From assembly GCA_903924855.1 (NCBI GenBank), contig CAIYCW010000100.1:1-56554 (forward strand): a stretch of DNA of 56,554 nucleotides. Direction: 5' to 3'. Numbering within the stretch: the first letter of the stretch is position 1; the number at the start of each line of letters is the position of its first letter. Positions 50,382 to 56,554 of the stretch are shown piece by piece. Under the pieces are notes generated by a model that saw only the letters and a list, made by a program, of their open reading frames with translations, searched no databases and had not been told where the DNA came from. This DNA comes from an uncultured Rhodospirillales bacterium (GTDB lineage: Bacteria > Pseudomonadota > Alphaproteobacteria > Acetobacterales > Acetobacteraceae). A program made the translations under genes and the position numbers.

Positions 50382-52655
50382 TCACACATGCGTGCCGAGC
50401 GCCGCCTTCATCCGATCCGCGGTGAACGGTGCCCGGCGCAGGCGAATGCCGGTGGCATCGAAGATCGCATTGCCGATCGCCCCAGCCAGCGGACGGGTGG
50501 AGCCTTCACCGGCGCCATACGGCCCTTTCTCCTGGTCGTTGATCAGCACGATGTCGATCTTCTGCGGCGCCTCGGTGATGTCCAGGATCGGATAGGTCTC
50601 CCAATCCACGCTGGTCACGTTCTTCTCGTCGAACCGCACCTCCTCGTGCAGCGCGCGCGAGCTGGCATGGATGATGTTGCCCTCGATCGTGTGATACAGC
50701 GCGCTCGGATTGACGATCAGCCCGCAATTATGCGCCACCGCAAACCGCGTCGGCTGCACCTTGCCTGTGCTGCGATTGACCTCAACCTCGGCGATGATGG
50801 CAACCAGGGTCTTTCCGCGCTGGCCATACGACACACCGCGCCCACGCATGATCTCACCGGATGCAACCTTGCTGGCAGACACGCGTGTGTCCCAGCCGAA
50901 GTTCTCGGCCGCCGCCTCCAGCACCTTCTTCGCCCGCGGATCAGGCAGATGGCGCAAGCGGAACGCGATGGCATCCTGGCCCGTCATATGAGCCACCTCA
51001 TCGATGAAGCTCTCATAGGCGAAGATGAGCTGCGGCCCCACCGGGTCGCGCAGATGCGAGGTGCGCAGCGGCGAGCCCGCCGCCAGCAGCGGCTCCACGC
51101 TCTCCCAGGTCAGGCGCTTGTTGGCCACCACATAGGCGCCGGTCGGCACACCGAAGGCCGGCTCGTGCTTGGTGCCAAGCCCCATCATCTGCCCGGCCAG
51201 GCTGTGCTTCGGGTCGCTCTCGTTGCTGTTGATGTCCACACGGGAGAACGCCTTGGTCGCGAAGTCGATCGCGGTCAGCTGCCCGTTGGCGTCGACGATG
51301 GCCCGCCCGGTGTGCACCGAGGCCGGGCCCTTCGGATCCCAGCCGGTGCCCTCGTGGCGCATGCCCTGCACCCGAACCGGGGCACCGAATTCGCGCGACA
51401 GCAGCGCCGCGTCGATCGCGGCATCGCCGGCATCGTTGCGGCCATAGCTGCCCGGGCCGCTGATCCACACCGCATGCACCTCTTCCGGCTTGCGGCCCAG
51501 AATGGCGGCCACACCCAGCTGGCAGTAATGCGGCTTCTGCGTGCCGGTGTAGACCGTCACCTTCTCCGGACGGACATCCACCAGCGCACAGGCCGGCGCC
51601 ATCGAGGCATGGGACTGGAACGGCCATTCGTAATCAGCCGTGATCAGCTTGCCACCCGCAGGTGCCCCGGCGGCCAGGGCCGCATCCACGTCCCCGTTCT
51701 TGGTCTCTTCTTCCTTGCCCAGCACCTTGGCCGCGCGGATATGGTCGTGCAGCGTGTCGAAGGCGGGGAAGGGCAGCTTCACATCCGACCACACCACCTT
51801 CAACTCCCGGCTGGCGCGCACCGCGTCCCATTCCTTGGGTGCCACCACACCGAGGAAGCCGCCTTTGGCCATCACCCGCACACCCTTGAGATGTGCCACG
51901 CTCGCCGCATCGAACGACACCACCGTGGCCCCCGCCACCGGCGGGCGGATCATCCGGCCATGCAGCATGCCCGGCAGGCGCACATCGCCCACATATTTCG
52001 ACGTCGCCAGCACCTTGCCCGCCACGTCGAACCGCGGCGCCGGCTTGCCGACCTGCTTGTATTCGGAAACCTTCTTCGGCTGCGCCTGGCCCTGCACCAG
52101 CAACGGATTGCCGATCTTGCCGTTCCACTTCATCGCCACTTCGAACTGGCGCCCGCCGATCAGCTCCCCGTAGGAGACCGACTTGCCCCCGCCGGACACC
52201 ACACCGTCCTGCACAGAAAGCTGCGCCACCGGCACGCCGAGCTTCTCGGCCGCCATGCCCAGCAGCACACGGCGGGCTTCGGCCGCGGCATAGCGCAGCG
52301 TCACGGCCCCTTCCTCAAGACCCGTCGAGCCCGAGGCACCGCCCTGGTTCACCGTCAGATCCGTGTCACCCATCACGATCGACACGCGCTTGAACGGCAC
52401 GTCCAGCTCTTCGGCAATGATCAGAGCCACGCCGGAATCAGTGCCCTGGCCCAGATCAACCTTGCCGAAATACCCCACCACATCGCCATTCTGCTGAATG
52501 GCCACCCAGGAGGAGAGCTGATCCGGCGCCAGCGCCTTCGGCTTGGCGGCACCCGCCACCACCTGCGCCACGGCCGCGCCAGGCGCCGGGAAACCCACCA
52601 CCAAGGCGCCACCAGCGGCCAACAGGGAGCGGCGGGAGAGAGAGATTGCGTTCAT
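50382..52655 (-). CDS. Molybdenum hydroxylase large subunit (IorB/CoxL-type, Tat-exported)
   Basis: A 757-residue molybdopterin-binding subunit of the xanthine oxidase family. The twin-arginine signal SRRSLLAAGG is at the N-terminus. GKVDLGQGTDSGVALIIAEEL and GGASGSTGLEEGAV are the first Mo-pterin region; SHASMAPACALVDV, SGPGSYGRNDAGDAA and the catalytic Glu 717 in GPYGAGEGSTRPL complete the site. This layout matches isoquinoline 1-oxidoreductase and related periplasmic aldehyde/N-heterocycle hydroxylases that use only a [2Fe-2S] subunit and no FAD subunit. It starts 10 bp after the small subunit gene. The substrate is unknown. Confidence 0.92.
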   Translation of the reverse strand: MNAISLSRRSLLAAGGALVVGFPAPGAAVAQVVAGAAKPKALAPDQLSSWVAIQQNGDVVGYFGKVDLGQGTDSGVALIIAEELDVPFKRVSIVMGDTDLTVNQGGASGSTGLEEGAVTLRYAAAEARRVLLGMAAEKLGVPVAQLSVQDGVVSGGGKSVSYGELIGGRQFEVAMKWNGKIGNPLLVQGQAQPKKVSEYKQVGKPAPRFDVAGKVLATSKYVGDVRLPGMLHGRMIRPPVAGATVVSFDAASVAHLKGVRVMAKGGFLGVVAPKEWDAVRASRELKVVWSDVKLPFPAFDTLHDHIRAAKVLGKEEETKNGDVDAALAAGAPAGGKLITADYEWPFQSHASMAPACALVDVRPEKVTVYTGTQKPHYCQLGVAAILGRKPEEVHAVWISGPGSYGRNDAGDAAIDAALLSREFGAPVRVQGMRHEGTGWDPKGPASVHTGRAIVDANGQLTAIDFATKAFSRVDINSNESDPKHSLAGQMMGLGTKHEPAFGVPTGAYVVANKRLTWESVEPLLAAGSPLRTSHLRDPVGPQLIFAYESFIDEVAHMTGQDAIAFRLRHLPDPRAKKVLEAAAENFGWDTRVSASKVASGEIMRGRGVSYGQRGKTLVAIIAEVEVNRSTGKVQPTRFAVAHNCGLIVNPSALYHTIEGNIIHASSRALHEEVRFDEKNVTSVDWETYPILDITEAPQKIDIVLINDQEKGPYGAGEGSTRPLAGAIGNAIFDATGIRLRRAPFTADRMKAALGTHV

Positions 52656-52665
52656 CGTCGCCTCC

Positions 52666-53130
52666 TTAAGCCTGTGTGACGCGCAGCACGGCGCGGATCA
52701 TTGCCATATGCGCGCCGCACCGGCATTTCAGCCCGGTCAGGCCCTCGCGCACCTCCGCCTCGGTGGCGCGCGGCTTCTGCTTGATCAGCGCCGCCGCCGT
52801 CATCAGCCAGCCATTGAGGCAGTAGCCGCAATACGGCGCCTCCTCCGCCATGAACGCCGCCTGCAGCGGATGCGGATGCTCGGCCGTGCCAAGGCTCGCC
52901 AGCGTCGCCACCGGCGCATTTCCCACCGCGCTCAGCGGCGTGATGCAGGAACGCACCGCCACACCGTCCACATGCACGGTGCAGGCGCCACACTGGCCAA
53001 GCCCGCAGCCGAAGCGCGGATTGTCCAGCCCAAGCTCGTCACGCAACGCATAGAGCAGCGGCATCTGCGGATCATCGACCGACAGCGCATGCTTGGCGCC
53101 GTTCACGGTCAGGGTGATGGCCTCGGTCAT
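52666..53130 (-). CDS. Molybdenum hydroxylase [2Fe-2S] small subunit (IorA/CoxS-type)
   Basis: A 154-residue subunit with two clusters. The plant-type cluster uses Cys in RFGCGLGQCGACTVHVDGVAVRSC and the second uses APYCGYCLNGW with LKCRCGAHM. It passes electrons from the molybdenum centre, probably to a cytochrome since no FAD subunit is present. The ATG at 53130 is chosen because GGGAG lies eight bases upstream; an in-frame ATG at 53145 contains that site. It is the first gene of the two-gene operon. Confidence 0.94.
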   Translation of the reverse strand: MTEAITLTVNGAKHALSVDDPQMPLLYALRDELGLDNPRFGCGLGQCGACTVHVDGVAVRSCITPLSAVGNAPVATLASLGTAEHPHPLQAAFMAEEAPYCGYCLNGWLMTAAALIKQKPRATEAEVREGLTGLKCRCGAHMAMIRAVLRVTQA

Positions 53131-53178
53131 CCCGGTGTCTCCCATGACATTATCGGATTGTATGACGAGATGATCGCC

Positions 53179-53421
53179 CTAACCCTGGGTCTTGCGCAAG
53201 CGCGGCTTTGCCCCCTTGCGACGCTTTAATGCGACTTTCCGCCGTCTGGACCGCATTCGAAGCCCAAACACGCCCCCGATCAGCGCAACAAATGCAAACC
53301 ATACCGGGTGCGGCACACTGCGCAGCCCGACCCACAGCAGATGCAGCAACGCCCCGGTGTCCACCACCAGCAGGAACGCAAACACCAGCGTCCCCACCCC
53401 CACCCACGCCAGCCGCCTCAC
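53179..53421 (-). CDS. Small membrane protein with a basic tail
   Basis: An 80-residue protein with two hydrophobic helices (WVGVGTLVFAFLLVVDTGALLHLLWVGL and VWFAFVALIGGVFGLRM) and a strongly basic C-terminus (RSRRRKVALKRRKGAKPRLRK). The GTG start overlaps the lrp stop (GTGA), and no other start is available, so it would be coupled to lrp. Family unknown. The overlap and composition support it moderately. Confidence 0.6.
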   Translation of the reverse strand: MRRLAWVGVGTLVFAFLLVVDTGALLHLLWVGLRSVPHPVWFAFVALIGGVFGLRMRSRRRKVALKRRKGAKPRLRKTQG

Positions 53422-53876
53422 ATCCGCCCCGCCTGTGGCACAGGTGCGATCACCCGCCTGATCGCGAAATGAGACTGAATGCGCGCAACACCCGGCAGGC
53501 GGGACAGCATGTCCTTGTGAATCCGCTCATAATCCGCGGGGTCCGCCGCCAGCACGGTCAGCTGATAGTCGAACGCGCCGGTCATCAGATAGCACTCACG
53601 CACCTCCGCACAGCGCCGCGCCGCCTGCTCGAACCGGGCGAAATACTCATCCGTCTGCCGCTCCAGCGTGATCTGCACGATCACCACCGTGCCAGGCTGG
53701 GTGTGCCCGGTGTCGATGATCGCGGTGTAGCCGCGGATCACCCCACGCTCCTCCAACATGCGCAGCCGGCGCAGACAGGCCGAGGGCGACAGCCCGACCC
53801 GCGCCGCCAGATCGGCGTTGCTGATCCGCCCATCGGCGCGCACCTCGCGCAGAATCTGTTCGTCACGCTGATCCAT
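53418..53876 (-). CDS. Lrp/AsnC-family regulator, probably of the D-alanine genes
   Basis: A 152-residue regulator. MDQRDEQILREVRADGRISNADLAARVGLSPSACLRRLRMLEERGVIRGY is the AsnC/Lrp helix-turn-helix with its leader helix, and AEVRECYLMTGAFDYQLTVLAADPADYERI is the ligand-binding RAM domain. It is divergent from alr-dadA, the arrangement of DadR-type regulators that activate D-alanine catabolism in response to alanine. Three phased repeats at 53894-53952 in the shared spacer are its likely binding sites. Confidence 0.92.
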   Translation of the reverse strand: MDQRDEQILREVRADGRISNADLAARVGLSPSACLRRLRMLEERGVIRGYTAIIDTGHTQPGTVVIVQITLERQTDEYFARFEQAARRCAEVRECYLMTGAFDYQLTVLAADPADYERIHKDMLSRLPGVARIQSHFAIRRVIAPVPQAGRM

Positions 53877-53893
53877 ACCGGCAGTTTGGTGGA

Positions 53894-53952
53894 TTCTGCG
53901 AGGCCGCGCAATTTCCTGCGATATTTTGTAGGTTATGGCGGCATCCTGCGAT
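53894..53952 (+). promoter_or_regulatory. Probable Lrp binding region with three phased repeats
   Basis: TTCTGCGAG (53894-53902), TCCTGCGAT (53914-53922) and TCCTGCGAT (53944-53952) are spaced 20 and 30 bp apart, so all three face the same side of the helix. An AT-rich bend (ATATTTTGTAGGTTAT) lies between the last two. This is the layout expected for an Lrp octamer wrapping DNA between divergent genes. Confidence 0.55.
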
Positions 53953-54019
53953 CGAAAGCGCGGAAATTCAGCCTCATGCCCTGCTACGCTGATCTATCGA
54001 TTCGCATCGGAGCCGGGCC

Positions 54020-55141
54020 ATGGACGGAAGCCTGTATCGCATGACCGAAACCCAGCAGCCCGCACCCGCGCTCACCGCAACCGGCGGCCTGCTGTCCATC
54101 GATCTCGGCGCTATCGCCCGCAACTGGCACCACCTGCAACGCCTGGCCCCAGAGTCGGAGATCGCAGCCGTGGTGAAGGCCGATGCCTACGGCCTCGGCG
54201 CCGTGCCGGTCGCCACACGCCTGCAATCGGAAGGCTGCCGCAGCTTCTTCGTGGCCCATCTCTGCGAAGCCCAGGCCCTGCGCGCCCACCTCGCCCTCAC
54301 CACCAGGCTGATCGTGCTGCACGGCCCGGTGGCCGGCGCCGAAGCCGAATTCGCCGAAGCCAACATCACCCCGGTGCTGAACACCCCACACCAGGTCGCA
54401 GCCTACACCAACCTTGCGCGCAGCCTTGGCCGCAAACTCCCCGCCATACTCCAGCTCGACAGCGGCATGACCCGCTTCGGCCTCGACGCGGCCGACCTGC
54501 CTGCCCTCCTGCCCTTGCTCGACGCGATCGACCTGCAACTCGTCATGAGCCATCTCGCCTGCGCCGACACGCCGGACCATCCGGCCAACGCCATGCAACT
54601 GGCCAACTTCACCCGCATGCGCGCGCTCTTCCCGGGCATCAAGGCAAGCCTCGCCGCCTCCAGCGGCATTTTCCACGGCCGCCCCATGCAGCTCGACCTG
54701 GTCCGCCCCGGTGCCGCCCTTTACGGCCTCGCCCCCATCGCAGGCCGCCCCAACCCGCTCGAACCCAGCATCCGGCTGGAAGCGACCGTGATGCAGCTCC
54801 GCCACGTGCCGTCCGGCACCCCCCTCGGCTACGGCCACACCGCCACCACCACACGCCCCTCCCGCCTCGCCACCATCGCCATCGGCTACGCGGATGGCTT
54901 CCGCCGCGCCCTCTCCAACCAGGGCTGCGTCTGGCACGGCGAAACTGCACTCCCCATCCTCGGCCGCGTCTCGATGGACAGCATCATCGCGGATGCCACC
55001 AACACCGATCTCACCGAAGGCGACCTCGTCGAACTCATCGGCCCGCACCGCACGCCCGACGATGTGGCACGGGATTCGGATACGATCGGCTACGAAATCC
55101 TCACCGGGCTCGGCACACGCTTCGCCCGCCGTTACATCTGA
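54020..55141 (+). CDS. alr: Alanine racemase (catabolic, DadX-like)
   Basis: A 373-residue PLP enzyme. AAVVKADAYGLG holds the PLP lysine, Lys 53, and PLGYGHTATTTRPSRLATIAIGYADGF the opposing Tyr. QLDSGMTRFGL, MSHLACADTPDHPAN and PILGRVSMDSIIAD are family blocks. It interconverts L- and D-alanine. Position next to dadA and opposite an Lrp regulator points to the catabolic role, although it may be the only racemase. The ATG at 54020 has GGAG seven bases upstream; ATG 54041 is a weaker alternative. Confidence 0.95.
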   Translation: MDGSLYRMTETQQPAPALTATGGLLSIDLGAIARNWHHLQRLAPESEIAAVVKADAYGLGAVPVATRLQSEGCRSFFVAHLCEAQALRAHLALTTRLIVLHGPVAGAEAEFAEANITPVLNTPHQVAAYTNLARSLGRKLPAILQLDSGMTRFGLDAADLPALLPLLDAIDLQLVMSHLACADTPDHPANAMQLANFTRMRALFPGIKASLAASSGIFHGRPMQLDLVRPGAALYGLAPIAGRPNPLEPSIRLEATVMQLRHVPSGTPLGYGHTATTTRPSRLATIAIGYADGFRRALSNQGCVWHGETALPILGRVSMDSIIADATNTDLTEGDLVELIGPHRTPDDVARDSDTIGYEILTGLGTRFARRYI

Positions 55142-55153
55142 AACGGAGAAACC

Positions 55154-56416
55154 ATGCGCATCCTCGTCCTGGGCAGCGGTGTCGTCGGCGTCACCTCGGC
55201 CTACTACCTGGCCAAGGCCGGCCATGAGGTCACCGTCATCGATCGCCAGGCCGCGCCCGGCATGGAAACCAGCTTCGCCAATGCCGGCCAGGTCTCGCCC
55301 GGCTACTCCGCCCCCTGGGCCGCCCCCGGCATCCCGCTCAAGGCGCTCGGCTGGTTCATGATGAAATACACGCCGCTGGTCATCCGCCCTCAGCCCGATT
55401 GGCGCCTCTATGGCTGGCTCGCCAACATGCTCGCCAACTGCACCGAAGACGCCTACCGCCTCAACAAATCCCGCATGGTCCGTCTCGCCGAATTCAGCCG
55501 TGACGCTCTGGACGATCTGCGCGCCGAAACCGGCATCACCTACGACGAACGCACCAAAGGCACGCTGCAGATCTTCCGCACCCAGAAACAACTGGACCAT
55601 GTGGCAGACGACACCGAAGTCCTCACCCAATACGGCGTGCCCTTCGAATTGCTGGACGCCGCCGGCTGCGTCGCCGTCGAACCCGCCCTCGCCGGCGTGC
55701 AATCCCTCTTCCTCGGCGGCCTGCGCCTGCCGCACGACCAGACCGGGGACGCCCACGTCTTCACCCAACGCCTCGCCGCCATCACCCAGTCCATGGGCGT
55801 CACCTACCTGCAGAACACCCGCATCACCGCACTCACCCACGAGGCCGGCAAGATCACCGGGGTCGAAACCAGCGCAGGCCGCCTCACCGCGGACAGCTAC
55901 GTCGCCGCCATGGGCAGCTACACCCCCGCCTTGCTGCGCCCGCTCGGCATCCGCCTGCCGATCTACCCGGTCAAAGGCTACTCGCTTACCATCCCGATCA
56001 CCGACGAAGCCCAGGCCCCGGTCTCCACCGTGATGGACGAAACCTACAAGATCGCCATCACCCGCCTGGGCACGCGCATCCGCGTCGGCGGCACCGCCGA
56101 ACTCACCGGCTTCAACCTCAACCTCCGCCAACCCCGCCGCGAAACCCTGGAAAAATCGGTCTCCGACCTCTTCCCCAACGGCGGCGACCTCTCCCAGGCC
56201 CAGTTCTGGACCGGCCTGCGCCCCATGACCCCAGACGGAACCCCGATCGTCGGCCCCACCCAATACACCAACCTCTTCACCAACACCGGCCACGGAACCC
56301 TCGGCTGGACCATGGCCTGCGGCTCCGGCCGCGTCCTCGCCTCCCTGATGTCCGGCACAGCACCCGATATCGACGCCTCAGACCTGTCCGTGGGGCGGTA
56401 CCTGGCGGCGGCTTGA
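55154..56416 (+). CDS. dadA: D-amino acid dehydrogenase small subunit
   Basis: A 420-residue FAD enzyme. [31 protein letters not shown] is the dinucleotide fold typical of DadA, followed by [41 protein letters not shown] and [16 protein letters not shown]. It oxidises D-alanine and other D-amino acids to keto acids and feeds electrons to the respiratory chain at the membrane. It starts 12 bp after alr with GGAGA upstream, so both form one operon. It could also use D-alanine freed by the DppA/DmpA peptidases of the same window. Confidence 0.97.
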   Translation: MRILVLGSGVVGVTSAYYLAKAGHEVTVIDRQAAPGMETSFANAGQVSPGYSAPWAAPGIPLKALGWFMMKYTPLVIRPQPDWRLYGWLANMLANCTEDAYRLNKSRMVRLAEFSRDALDDLRAETGITYDERTKGTLQIFRTQKQLDHVADDTEVLTQYGVPFELLDAAGCVAVEPALAGVQSLFLGGLRLPHDQTGDAHVFTQRLAAITQSMGVTYLQNTRITALTHEAGKITGVETSAGRLTADSYVAAMGSYTPALLRPLGIRLPIYPVKGYSLTIPITDEAQAPVSTVMDETYKIAITRLGTRIRVGGTAELTGFNLNLRQPRRETLEKSVSDLFPNGGDLSQAQFWTGLRPMTPDGTPIVGPTQYTNLFTNTGHGTLGWTMACGSGRVLASLMSGTAPDIDASDLSVGRYLAAA

Positions 56417-56458
56417 ACGGCTGAGGTGCGTGTTGGGGTGGGTTGGCCTTCGGCCGGA

Positions 56459-56499
56459 CCAGGGCCTTGCCCTGGACCCACCAGGACCAGCGGTCCTGG
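56459..56499. repeat. Tandem hairpin repeat downstream of dadA
   Basis: CCAGGGC-ctt-GCCCTGG (56459-56475) is followed by CCAGGACC-agc-GGTCCTGG (56481-56499). The two hairpins share CCAGG/CCTGG ends and probably belong to an intergenic repeat family common in GC-rich alphaproteobacteria; it may also end the alr-dadA transcript. The remaining bases to the window end show no gene. Confidence 0.6.
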
Positions 56500-56554
56500 A
56501 CCTGCGTAAATTCAGCCCTTGTCTGGGTGGGGGTGCGTGACCGCCGGACAGGCG

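Overview
This GC-rich window looks like a chromosomal segment of an alphaproteobacterium, most likely Rhodospirillales and probably Acetobacteraceae. The support is a MipZ-type division ATPase, an sdhC-sdhD-sdhA-sdhB operon, a ZapE homologue and many exported oxidoreductases and amidohydrolases. The family-level placement is inference; no rRNA gene is present to settle it.

Layout. 1-7.2 kb: the end of an IS110-type transposase, then on the minus strand pqiA-pqiB-pqiC (envelope lipid transport), a secreted-type alpha/beta hydrolase and an orphan peptide-binding protein. 7.3-9.7 kb: mipZ, tRNA-Thr(CGT), a DUF1989 protein and an uncharacterised protein. 9.7-13.0 kb: an accessory patch with unusually AT-rich spacers, two paralogous resolvase-fold proteins that lack catalytic residues, a small membrane-tail protein and a transposase-derived protein. 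13.0-20.5 kb: a TetR regulator divergent from osmC, an acyl-CoA-dehydrogenase-like flavoprotein, a [2Fe-2S] ferredoxin, a rhodanese, a three-gene cyanate/nitrate-type ABC importer and cyanase, ending in a REP doublet. 20.5-29.1 kb (minus): a peptide-use operon, gsiABCD-type importer, P1 aminopeptidase (DmpA type), D-aminopeptidase (DppA type), a PsiE-like membrane protein and an isoaspartyl peptidase. 29.2-37.5 kb: kynU, asd, an SMR exporter, sdhCDAB, a tyrosine phosphatase, an SDR and a DOPA-dioxygenase-like protein. 37.5-43.3 kb: a 47-residue membrane protein behind an AT-rich leader, two unrelated amidohydrolases, marC, zapE and a glycosyltransferase-like protein. 43.3-47.9 kb: a trimeric autotransporter adhesin with a long leader and a small secreted protein. 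47.9-53.1 kb (minus): a branched-chain-amino-acid-type binding protein with an amidohydrolase, and a two-subunit molybdenum hydroxylase. 53.2-56.5 kb: an Lrp regulator divergent from alr-dadA (D-alanine catabolism).

How it fits together. Much of the window serves nitrogen and carbon scavenging: cyanate, odd peptides, D-alanine and N-acyl compounds. The most interesting unit is the TetR-controlled osmC-to-cynS cluster. Its flavoprotein lacks the usual acyl-CoA-dehydrogenase glutamate, and it sits with a ferredoxin and a rhodanese immediately upstream of cyanate import and cyanase. This suggests an oxidative route that yields cyanate from a cyano- or thiocyano-compound (inference). The second most interesting is the resolvase-like pair at 10.0-11.5 kb, which has kept its helix-turn-helix but not its recombinase active site.
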